A stretch of 64,000 nt of DNA from Monoplex corrugatus. Its lineage: Eukaryota > Mollusca > Gastropoda > Littorinimorpha > Ranellidae. Below are positions 1 through 8,938 of the stretch, in pieces. Below the pieces are notes generated by a model that searched no databases, had not been told where the DNA came from, and saw only the letters and a list, made by a program, of their open reading frames with translations. Position 1 is the first letter of the stretch. Every line of letters begins with the position of its first letter. The translations under genes and the position numbers were made by a program. The stretch spans positions 41,764,943 through 41,828,942 of the forward strand of contig JAPXFY010000030.1 in assembly GCA_030674185.1 (NCBI GenBank), in the 5' to 3' direction.

Positions 1-51
1 TTTAAAGGTTGTCTGCTAATTCCCCTTCCCTCTTTTCTGTTCGTTTTTCAG

Positions 52-151
52 ACTCGTCGACAAGAGCAGCGGAAACAGCCGAACGACTCGGAAGTGGCAA
101 GAGAGTGTTTTCCCTTTCAACACAGATGATGAAGATGACGCAGACTACTGA
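52..151 (+). CDS. Possible terminal exon of an upstream gene (C-terminus only)
   Basis: A pyrimidine-rich stretch ending in TTTTTCAG lies at 44-51 and looks like a 3' splice site. Reading from 53 gives 32 codons to a TGA at 149-151. The peptide ends in a strongly acidic tail (FNTDDEDDADY), as many cytosolic or nuclear proteins do. An AATAAA follows at 282-287, about 130 bases past the stop. The rest of the gene would lie left of the window. I do not recognise the protein. A different frame is also open here (TTG start at 9 to 209) but lacks the splice-site logic. This is a plausible last exon, not a proven one. Confidence 0.35.
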
Positions 152-281
152 AGACGGCGCCAGGAGTCTGCTGCAGTTGTCTGCTCATCTCCTTGATCAT
201 CGTCCATGATGCGTCAGTTTTTGAGACTTTCGGGGTGTGTGTGTAAGCATTGTGGGACAGTTCTGCTAGAGCAAAACGCAA

Positions 282-287
282 AATAAA
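282..287 (+). terminator. Candidate poly(A) signal AATAAA
   Basis: A canonical AATAAA hexamer sits about 130 bases downstream of the stop of the putative terminal exon. A GT-rich stretch (228-244) lies upstream rather than downstream, so support is only positional. Confidence 0.35.
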
Positions 288-550
288 GTAACGAGAGAAG
301 AATCAATGCTGTGGACATTTTTGACTTTCACCCGTTTTTGATGGTTGTTTTGACTGGTGGAAGTGTGTGATGATTCTGTTCGTTAAAGCAGGCTACCTGC
401 CCCTGTCCAGGTTATAATACAGCAATGGACTCAAGATCTGATGTCTCGAGTTCAATCCTGACTTCATCATCACCATGCGCCCTGCCATCAGCACAAGAAA
501 CATTAAAGTTTAAACGTTTAGAAAACTATGTGTCGTGTTTGCAGGTAGCA
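288..550. other. Intergenic, nothing recognised
   Basis: There is no ORF with family resemblance and no clear repeat. It ends where an RTE-like 3' tail begins. Confidence 0.5.
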
Positions 551-1168
551 GTCATCATAATCATCAAGTGCCATGCCGCATGGCGTTGGCAATCATAGCT
601 TTCCATCTGTTTCTATCCCTTGTTGCCGCAAGCGCATCTTCCACCCTCTCTTCAGCCACTCTGCAAGTCCATCCAATATTTCTCCCTGGGTCTACCTGGT
701 GCTCTCTTTCTTTCCAGCTCTCCTGTTGTGACCAGGTGCTCCAATTCCCCTTTCCTCATAAAATGGCGTATAAATGTCTTTTCCTAACCTTCCTTATGAA
801 TGATCTTGTGTCTGCCTCCATCGAGACTGCATCGTTTGTTTACTTTGCTGTCCATGGAATTCTCAACATTCTTCCTGGAAACCACATCTCAGCTGCCTCA
901 ATCTTGTTCTGGTTTTGCTTGTTGACTGTTCACGCCTCACAACCGTTTAACATTATCGGTTCTCTATATAATTCAAGAACTCTCTTCCTGATGTTAATTG
1001 ATAGGCGTTTGTTGGTAAGAATGTTTTTCATCTTTTTGAATGCTGATCTGGCGTGGCCGATTCTTCTGGTTATTTCTGATGTGCATCTGCCGTCTGGTGA
1101 AATGATCGTTACCAGATATTCGAACTTATCAACCTGTCTAAAGGTTGTGCCGTTTGCTGTTATTTGGA
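551..1168 (-). mobile_element. RTE-like non-LTR retrotransposon, 5'-truncated copy (copy D)
   Basis: On the minus strand this matches the C-terminal third of the RTE-like protein seen at 14.4-14.9 kb and 20.1-20.5 kb. Shared motifs include YGCEAW-like, FLRRMLRVPWTAKKTNE-like, and K-L-E-G-K-R near the end. The 3' end is marked by a short CAT/ATC-rich tail at about 552-566, which is GAT on the element strand. It carries stops and frame breaks and has lost the endonuclease and RT domains. The 5' truncation point at about 1168 is the same as in copy F at 22.96 kb, so both derive from one duplicated insertion. Confidence 0.75.
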
Positions 1169-1567
1169 GGTAGCAGTAGACGGAAGAAATACCAGTAAAC
1201 CTGGTGACGTGCGCACAAGAGGTCTGTGACTACTGACCAGACAGTAAGTGTGGGATGTTTTGACCTTGACCAGCTACTACACAGAGCTGAACGTGCTGTC
1301 ACAGAAAAGCAGGCAGACGTCAACATTATACCGCAGTTCCCAAGTCACACAGCAATCACACCCAACAGCAAACTATTGAGCGAGTATTCAGCACTTAGGG
1401 CTAGATGAACATGCCACATACTGCTTTCCTGTCTACAGACATGACTGGGCTTTGATGCTGCATTCCATTCCAAACAACCTTTCCTCATTCTTATCTCGCG
1501 GGGCCCAGTAGCTCGGTTGGTTAGAGCGTCGGATTCACATGGTAGTGGTTGTGGGTTCGAATCCCGG
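1169..1567 (+). repeat. Segment duplicated in inverse orientation at 22556-22958
   Basis: Read on the opposite strand, this stretch is nearly identical to 22556-22958. It includes the AGTAAGTGTGGGATGTTTTG region and the SINE head at its right edge. Together with RTE copies D and F it forms an inverted pair of duplicated segments at least about 800 bp long. A 60-codon frame (1226-1408) is preserved in both copies. It has no family resemblance and is probably fortuitous. Confidence 0.8.
1500..1567 (+). mobile_element. tRNA-derived SINE, 5' half (split by the Ginger insertion)
   Basis: A pol III promoter is visible. The A box TAGCTCGGTTGG lies at about 1508 and the B box GGTTCGAATCC at about 1554. 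The head is tRNA-like. The SINE stops abruptly at CCGG (1564-1567) and resumes with the duplicated CCGG at 5577. Intact relatives are at 22470-22623 and 61110-61345 on the minus strand. Confidence 0.85.
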
Positions 1568-1711
1568 TGTCACAGAATATTTCGGAACCAGGATAAATTG
1601 GAACCGGTTCCCAAAAATCCTAGGATATTTCGGAACCATTCCCATTTATCCCGCACCTGGTGGCAGGATATTTGGGAACCTCCAGGATATTTCGGAACCA
1701 CCTTCTAGACG
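1568..1711 (+). repeat. Left TIR arm of the Ginger element with internal subrepeats
   Basis: The arm contains several copies of a GGATATTTCGGAACC-like motif and GGATAAAT(T/C)GGAA variants spaced at short intervals. The outermost 20 or so bases are the best match to the right end. Confidence 0.8.
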
Positions 1712-1838
1712 CTTTCAAATCAGAGTTTACACTTTATACACTTTTTATTTGTTATTCATTCAAAGTAGGCTGGCTTTCATGAGTTTGTGCAATGTAAACA
1801 AGTAAAAACAAGTAAAAAAGTAAACTCGTTCATCTCGT

Positions 1839-4556
1839 TCATCTGAATCCAACCACTGGTGCATAGTGGCACCTGGTGCTGTTGTCCAGATAAAGTGCGC
1901 ACGGTGTAGGCTGGTCCTTGGTGAACTTGTATGGTTTGCGCTTGTCCACTGGTTTCTTCGACTTCTCTGCAGCGGCCTTCTGTGTGGCTTTTTGTTCCTC
2001 CACCATTGCAGGAGACACATAGGGGAATCTACCCCAGGAGAGTTTGTCCTGGTCGGGTGAAGTGCCTTGCCCAAATGTGTAGGTGTAAATATCCATCTGC
2101 AGAATCTGGGCAGCCGTGAATATTTCAACTTCTGTGCCCCACACTGAAGACCGTGGCATATTGGTGCGCAGAATGTACTTCCAGATGGGCTCCCACCCAG
2201 TGAATTGCTGTATCACTGAACCTGGACCTGCCTTGGCAATCGCTTCTGTAATGACAGCTCTGACCATCAGGTGGTCCTCTTCGTCACCAGATATAAGGTA
2301 GGCCAACGCACGAAAGAGGCAGTTCCCATCCCCTTGCACCTTCCTGGTGACCAGAGTTTCAGTAATCTTGTGCCCATTCACCTTCCAGCAGTACTTGACC
2401 TTCTTGGCGCTCAGGCCTCCCATTCTTTCGCAGAGGACTCTCCTCTCAGCAATGGTCGTGCAGGGGTTGAAGGAGTACTCAGTAGACTCTGTGCAGCCAA
2501 TCACAATGCTCATGTCCACATCCTCCTCGTCATCAAACTCCATACGTCCAGCAGGCCCAGGTGGGGGGATCACTTTGATCCAGTCGGCTTCCTTGGTGGA
2601 AACTTCTGTGGATGGAGCAAATGAGACCTTCTTGACGCGCTTGGGTTTTGGTGGGGCAGTTGCTTCACATTGGCCTTCTGTGCGCTCTGAGGTTTGAGAA
2701 GCAGTTGCTGATTCTTGTGATGAGAGGGGTGCTGAGTCTGCTGCTGATCCTTGAGAAGAAGCTGGAGCGGATTCTTGAGAAGAGGCGAACACTGAAGCAG
2801 GTCTCTTTTTGTGTTGACGTGATTTGTAGTTGGCTGGTGCGTTTGGAAGGTCCAGATGGGGGAACTCTTCTTGTGGGTTGTGGTACAATTTCAGGTTGCT
2901 TGCATTCACCTGTTGGGCCAGTACCTTACCCTCTTCAGTCATCAGCGTGTATCTAGATTTCTTGGCATCCACAGACACGATTGTGTAGGGCCCCATGAAC
3001 TGGTAGTCCATTTTGCCACCCTTCCTGCCGCTGTGCATCATGTTCCGCTTCATAACCTTGGTATCCACTTCAAGGGGCTTGCCTGCTTGGTGTCTTCTAT
3101 CAAAATAGTCCTTCTGGACGCTCTGCTCCTTGGCAATGTTCTGGGACACAGTTTTGAAGATATCTTCACGGATGGCCTTTGCTGACTCGAAAACCTCCTC
3201 TTGGCTGACTTCCTGTTGTTCAGATTCAAGTTGCTTCTCCAGGTTGCGCGCCTCCTCTTCTGAGATGTCATCCCCCTCAGGTTTGTTGTGCAGTAGATCA
3301 ACTGGCAGGGTCATCTTGCGTCCAAACATTATCTCAAAGGGAGATCTGCCTGTTGCCCGCCTTCTGGACGCTCTGAAGGAGTAGGCTATGGCGTCAAGAA
3401 GTTTATACCAGTCACTGGGTTGGTCTTGGACTGATTTCCTCAGAGCTGTAAGGGTGCTGGCATTCTGGCGTTCACAAAGTCCATTGGCCTGTGGATGGTA
3501 TGCCCCTGTGATGCGGTGGTGCAGGCCAGTAAGGCCATACAGACGGTCAGACACTGCATTGCAGAATTCTCTGCCCTGATCTGTGATGTGTATTTTGGCG
3601 GGGGCCATACTTGCACATTAATGAGAAGAGGCAGTTTCCAACAGATTCAGCAGTTTTGTCCTTCAGGGCGAACAGTTCTACCCACTTGGAGAAGTAATCA
3701 ATGGCAGTGAACACATACAGATGGCCTTCTGGACTCTCAGGGAAGGGGCCCATGAGATCGATGCCAATTTGCTTGCCACACTTCTTGAGGAACAGGGATG
3801 GGTTGCAGAGTCTGCTTTCCCTTCTCCAAATTGCTCACCTTGTTGCGCTGACACTCTGTACAGGATTTGATGTACTTCTTGACGTCTTGTGTGATACGCG
3901 GCCAAAAGTATCTGGTGGAGAGGTGATTTGCCACAGTGTTCCAACCCAGGTGGCCACCAAGCGCTTTTGATTCTTTGGATGTTCCAATTCCACTGTGGAT
4001 GCACTGGATGATGGTCAGCTGCTCCTTCTGGTCGGCCACTACCTCCAGATCCTTCCCACTCTTCTTGAACATCAACTTGTTTCCATTCAGGAAATACTTG
4101 TGGCGTGCTTGGAAAATTAATTTGTTCTTGGCCTTCCGGTCGCTGAAGGTGGGGAGGGTACCATCAAGTAGGAACTTCCTTGTTTGTTCCATCCTGCGTG
4201 CCCATTCATCAGAAGGGAGGGGGGCCCTGATGGTGCCATTCCATCGTTTTCTACCATCAGAGCACTTCTGGGTCTGGGTAGCCTGTGTGTCAAAGTCCTC
4301 CAAGGAATCATTGTCAGAAGGTACATACTCCTGTGTCCTTCTGGTCGCTTGAAGAAGTAGACTGTGTAGAAGATGTTGTTTGAAATACTGACCTTCTGTT
4401 CGCTGGAATCACTGGATACAGGCTGGCCCCGCCCTGAAAGGGATCGCAAAACGTAGGAAAACGTGAGTAGGAGGGTAAGGGACAAAGTGCACGAATCAGA
4501 AAGATAATAAGCGAGAAAGAAAGAAAAATGAGAGAGAGCGAGAGAGAGCGAGAGAG

Positions 4557-4609
<53 letters not shown>

Positions 4610-4789
4610 CAAGAGATAGAGTGATAGATAGATAAAGAGAGAGAGAGATGGGGTGAGAGAGAGAGAGAGAAAACAAGAGATAGAGTGATAGATAGATAAA
4701 GAGAGAGAGAGAGAGATGGGGTGAGAGAGAGAGAGAGAGAAAACAAGAGATAGAGTGATAGATAGATAAAGAGAGAGAGAGATGGGGTG

Positions 4790-4848
<59 letters not shown>

Positions 4849-5088
4849 CTCAGTACCAGTAGTGGATGTTGTTGTTGAAACACTGGCCTTCTGTTCGCTG
4901 GAATCACTGGATACAGGCTGGCTTGGCACAGAAATTTCCACTTCTTTGCCTTGATTCAAGTGTTCCCAGATATGATCTGGGATATCAAAAACAATACTCC
5001 CGTCATCTAGCACTTCTCTCTCCATTTTACAGAATCTTGATCTCCGTCTAGAAGGTTTGATGTACGCTGACGCGCTATTGCGCCACAA
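1839..5088 (-). pseudogene. Ginger-type transposase: H2C2 + DD35E integrase + GPY/F + OTU protease (frameshifted)
   Basis: Order on the minus strand: an N-terminal acidic region (from 5088), an HHCC zinc-binding domain (about 3850-3960, HLGW...H...CTEC), then the integrase core. The first Asp is in TAIDYFSKW (ORF 3547-3753). The second Asp is in ITDQGREF and the Glu in ANGLCERQN (ORF 1839-3608). Exactly 35 residues separate these last two, so it is DD35E. A GPY/F-like stretch (FMGPYTIVSVD) follows. The C-terminus is an OTU-like cysteine protease with GDGNCLFRAL (catalytic D..C) and a late HYAPV that fits the catalytic His. OTU proteases cleave ubiquitin-type linkages in known families; its role in this transposase is not known to me. 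Breaks: one frameshift at about 3765-3775, one in a C5 run at about 3603-3607, and a GA microsatellite expansion at 4530-4845. Confidence 0.85.
4380..4921 (-). repeat. Duplicated 47-bp coding block flanking a GA-rich microsatellite
   Basis: Near-identical blocks at 4380-4426 and 4875-4921 each encode the residues QPVSSDSSEQK on the minus strand. Between them lies a (GA)n tract (about 4530-4845) that contains three larger units of 64-70 bp with the landmark AAAACAAGAGATAGAG. The pattern fits slippage or tandem duplication inside the transposase N-terminal region, followed by microsatellite growth. Confidence 0.8.
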
Positions 5089-5423
5089 AGCGTGAAACTA
5101 GCCTTAGTGAACATTTGTTCGCCACAGGCGTGGGAAAACTCACGCGCTGGAGTACATTGAATTGTAACTCAGTGAATTTTGACACGGAATGATGCAAACA
5201 GAATATTAGTGAAACCTTGAAGTGAAGGAATATGTATCAATCTTCATTCTCTTATTAGTGAAGCCATTTGGGCCTTCTGTGCGTGAATGCATCATAAACA
5301 AAGAGATAAACAGGTAGGTGAGAAGAGATTTATTGCACAACCTCATCAAAAGGCCACAGTGTGAGAAACTCATCAAAATCTGATTAGAAAAAGTCATAAA
5401 GTCAAAAATTCATGTGGGCTAAT

Positions 5424-5576
5424 GACCTTCTAGACGGTTCCGAAATATCCTGGTGGTTCCCAAATATCCTGCCACTAGAGTCAGGATTAATCGGAATGGT
5501 TCCCAAAAGCCTGCCACCAGGGCCAGGATAAATCGGAATGGTTCCCATTCGTCCGGTTCCGAAATATCCTGTGACA
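5424..5576 (-). repeat. Right TIR arm of the Ginger element
   Basis: Reverse complement of the left arm, ending CCTGTGACA at 5568-5576. It contains repeated GGTTCCGAAATATCC and GGATTAATCGGAATGG-like blocks. The inner edge, ACCTTCTAGAC, is inverted relative to the left arm. Confidence 0.8.
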
Positions 5577-5765
5577 CCGGGGTGTGCTACATTAAAACTG
5601 GCCATCTCACTGTCCCATCTTAACATCACTGTTGTTCTGGTGGTGTCAGTGTAGGATTAGATAAACTCCCCTTTTCCCCACTTCTTGGGATGGTTATCCC
5701 CATCGGCCATATCACCTGAGGTGGGTGTTGACGTAAAAACTGAACCAAATCAATCAATCACTCCC
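5577..5765 (+). mobile_element. tRNA-derived SINE, 3' half, ending in an AATC tail
   Basis: It begins with the duplicated CCGG and continues the SINE body (TTAAAACTGGCC..., GTTGTTCTGGTGGTGTCA...). It ends with TGAACCAAATCAATCAATC, a short (AATC)n tail. Its body matches the reverse complement of 61110-61265. Confidence 0.85.
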
Positions 5766-6216
5766 TATCTCATAACAACTTAGGCTTGATGTCCATATCT
5801 GCTCCCCACCTGTCCCTCCCCTTCTTCCCTCACCTTTCTCTCACAGTTCGTGCCCTCCCTCCCCCCCCCAGTCCTTTACCCCCCTCTCCCTCACTCTCAC
5901 ATTGTGTAGGCCTATGCACACAACAATGCTACTGACCAGACATGCGTATAATCTTGATTGGATGTATGATCCAAAGCACTGTCTTTCTACATACAAGTAT
6001 GTACTCAATAGAAAAAGTTCCAGAAAATTGTAGGCCCCCTAGATGCTGAGTGTTTCGTTGAAGGAAGTAAATAGATGAGAAATATTCAACCATTCATCGT
6101 GAGTTGTACAGTTCTTGATGAGAGTTTCACTGTGTGCCCATTCCTCAAGACAAAGACGTCTGGTCCCACACACAGGAATGCAGATTTGTTTTGGCGGTCG
6201 TTGTTTGTATAGAACT
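5766..6216. other. No gene recognised
   Basis: Pyrimidine-rich, low-complexity sequence at 5770-5900, then unremarkable sequence up to an RTE fragment. Confidence 0.5.
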
Positions 6217-6648
6217 CACTCTTGGATGTTACACAGAACCGATAATGTTATACGGTTGTGAGGCGTGGACAATCAACACGCAAAGCCAGAACAAGATTGA
6301 GGCAGCCGAAATGTGGTTTCTAGGAAGAATGGTGACAGTTCCATGGACAGCAAAGAAAACAAACGAGACAGTCTTGATGGAGGAAGACACAAGAAGATCA
6401 TTCAAAAGAAAGATTAGGAAAAGACAGGCAACATTTGTAGGTCATTTAATGAGGAAAGTGGAATTAGAGTACCTGGTCATGATGGGAAAGCTGGAGGGAA
6501 AGAGAACACCAGGCAGACCTAGGGAAAAAATATTGGACGGACTTGCAAGGGGGGCTGAGGACATATAGGGTGGAAGATGTGTTTTTGCGGCGACAAGGGA
6601 TACATACATATGGAGGGCCATGATCGCCAACGCCATGGGGCAGGGCAC

Positions 6649-6704
<56 letters not shown>

Positions 6705-6757
6705 GGTGATGGTGGTGGTGGTGATGGTGGTGGTGGTGATGATGATAATGATAATAG
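6217..6757 (+). mobile_element. RTE-like retrotransposon 3' fragment with a long ATG/GTG tail (copy C)
   Basis: The frame 6217-6568 carries the C-terminal RTE block (TEPIMLYGCEAW, then MWFLGRM, then GKLEGKRTPGRPRE). No RT or endonuclease remains. The 3' end passes into (ATG)n and then (GTG)n at about 6648-6757. The other copies also end in GAT/ATG trinucleotides, so this microsatellite probably grew from the element's own tail. Confidence 0.8.
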
Positions 6758-6889
6758 AACAGAATAGACAGGAGTGGAGGGTCTCCGTTACTGCCTGACA
6801 TGCCGTGGCTCGTTGGGCAATAAATAAATAACAATATGGATGGAGTGTCATGAGCTATATACATGTACACGCACAAGTTTTAACCAACC

Positions 6890-7145
6890 AGTCGCCGCGG
6901 TGTAGTGGTTAGCGCAACGGACTACCGACTGGAAGGTTGTGGATTCGAATCCCCATCAGTCACTTCTAAAATCATTGTGGGAGTTTTCGGCTCTAACTGG
7001 TTCCTACCCAGAGTTGGAAGTGCTATGGGCTCATTGGGAAGGCTTGGACCACGCAGTCAAACCTCATCCATTTCACGGATGCGTCACTGAGGGTGTTGCT
7101 CAAAGTTTCTGACCATCACTGCAGGTGTCGGTATCTCTCGGGCCA
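6890..7145 (+). mobile_element. Second type of tRNA-derived SINE
   Basis: A tRNA-like head has an A-box-like GTGTAGTGGTTAGCGC at about 6898-6915 and a B box GATTCGAATCC at about 6942. An unrelated body follows with the landmark TGGGCTCATTGGGAAGG. The head differs from the CCCAGTAGCTCGG SINE found elsewhere. The right boundary is approximate because no second copy is present in the window. Confidence 0.6.
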
Positions 7146-7429
7146 CGTTGATGCCAGGATACATTATGATAGTAAGCGTAGAGTACAGCCCTGTCACGCA
7201 GTCTCAATCCTAGATGGAACTCCATAGCATCATAATTATCATCTTCATCGACGACATCATCATCATCACATTGTAAAAACTGTGCCAGCTTCTGTGGCCA
7301 TTAAGGTGGCGTAGAAAATGGGACAAAAAAGGTGAGCACAAAGGAAACCCTCTGAGTGCGATGATCCTAAAAGAAAATAGGTCAGGAGGTGAGTAAGGTG
7401 TGTGACCGGTAACCCAAGCCGTTATCCTC
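7146..7429. other. No gene recognised
   Basis: Contains a small ATC/ATG-rich patch at 7225-7270 and otherwise nothing identifiable. Confidence 0.45.
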
Positions 7430-7442
7430 CCCCTCTCTCTCC

Positions 7443-7474
<32 letters not shown>

Positions 7475-7480
7475 TGCTCA

Positions 7481-7551
<71 letters not shown>

Positions 7552-7861
7552 CACACACGAGTGCTCACACAAAAGCACAGACAGAGAGAGAGAGAGATGC
7601 TGAGGAAGGGTACACTCAAAATCTATTCGACGAATGACCATTGACCCAGGTTGTCAAAATTATTCTCTTTCACACACACACGCACGCACGCACGCACACG
7701 CGCGCACACACGCATACACACACACACACACACACACCACACACACACTGACACACACACACACACACATACACATACACATACACTCTCACACACACAT
7801 ACACACTCACACTCACTCACACACGCGCGCACACACACACGCACACATACACACACACACA

Positions 7862-7892
<31 letters not shown>

Positions 7893-7905
7893 CACAAGAT
7901 TTCAG
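7430..7905. repeat. (CT)n and (CA)n microsatellites
   Basis: A CT tract at about 7430-7547 and a CA/CATA/CG-interrupted tract at 7670-7898. Long open frames here are only dipeptide repeats. Confidence 0.95.
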
Positions 7906-8938
7906 ACAGGCAAGAAGACTAACTGGTCTTCTATGGGAGTTTGGGGGAAGGACCTGGGAAATACTCCTTGTTCACATATTCTGGATGCTATGTATACCCT
8001 CTTTGATTGAGAAAAATATGTAGATTGCCCAGGAAACCGATGAGACTTTCCTTCATCATTGTTTGCATGGCCCCCTTCCCTTCTCTTATTGTTTCCCCTC
8101 CCCCACCCTCTCTCACACTCGCACGTGAATGATATTCCTAGCGTCCCAATTCTCTGTGCTATAAATAGTCTGTTTTCTGACTGCTCTTTATTTAACCCAT
8201 TTTTCTTTCTTTTTATTATTTTATTTATTTATATATTATTGTTATTATTATTATTATTACTATTATTATTACTATTATTATTTACTTTAAATGAAGATTG
8301 GAACCAGAAAAAAATTTCAAAACGAAAAATAGAATCAGAACACGTATTTAATATGCATTCTGTTTCTATTTTCGTTTTTTCTCTTTTGTTTTTTCTTTGT
8401 TTGTGTTTTTGTCCATCAAGTATGACTGTACGGTCCTAGTCTCTGTTAGTGTCAATACAATGCAATCCATATACAATGCCTACAAACTTGCACTGAAAAG
8501 TGTTAACCTAAAACTATCCATCTGCAATCAACGGATCATGTTTCACTTGGTATACTTCCATTACAACAAATATGATGACCATAACCAAATGACATATTCA
8601 CGCAAACAATTTCACTAGGGTTTGTCCCACAGTTATACTAAAGGAGCACTAGACTATCTATACTTCAAACCAAACACAGACCTTTTTCTCATCCAGGATA
8701 AATAAACAATTTGACCAGTACGTAGCTTATAGACCTAGCCCACTAACTGTAGCTGTATATGCTTTTGATAGTTCATGGATAAATATAACGGTGTATGGAT
8801 TTCCTCTTTTCAGTGTGATTCTAAAGATAATACATAAGATAATCCAGGACAAGGCAGAAGATATACTGTGGTCCAAACCAAACCTTTCCTTCCCTTTTTG
8901 GGCTGACTAGTAACACACTACCCAGTCCTGGTGTCAGC
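7906..8938. other. No gene recognised; short ATT microsatellite
   Basis: An (ATT)n tract lies at about 8226-8282. AT-rich sequence at 8280-8900 shows no recognisable protein. It may include the degraded upstream part of the DIRS-like element. Confidence 0.4.

Larger units (their letters stand above)
1568..5576 (-). mobile_element. Ginger-type cut-and-paste DNA transposon with TIRs and 4-bp TSD
   Basis: The ends are inverted repeats starting TGTCACAG(A/G)ATATTTCGG on both sides. They are flanked by direct CCGG copies (1564-1567 and 5577-5580) that interrupt a SINE. Removing the element and one CCGG restores the SINE consensus across the junction. The body encodes, on the minus strand, a retroviral/Gypsy-type integrase with no reverse transcriptase, protease or gag. 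TGT-starting TIRs, a 4-bp CG-rich TSD, a Gypsy-like integrase with a GPY/F region, and an extra OTU domain are known hallmarks of the Ginger1 group. The assignment to Ginger is inference from these combined features. The copy is about 4.0 kb and probably inactive because its ORF is frameshifted. Confidence 0.88.

Noticed and set aside
535..1173. Plus-strand 212-codon ORF as a gene
   Set aside because: It is the antisense of the RTE-like C-terminal domain. The same antisense frame recurs at 20093-20509 and 52624-52983.
1500..1575. tRNA gene
   Set aside because: A and B boxes are present, but the sequence recurs as a dispersed element with a shared 3' body and AATC tail, so it is a SINE head.
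7623..8023. His/Thr and Cys/Val repeat proteins
   Set aside because: Translations of the (CA)n/(GT)n microsatellite. The same applies at 15.6, 19.4, 25.8-26.3, 35.1, 41.1 and 54.5 kb.
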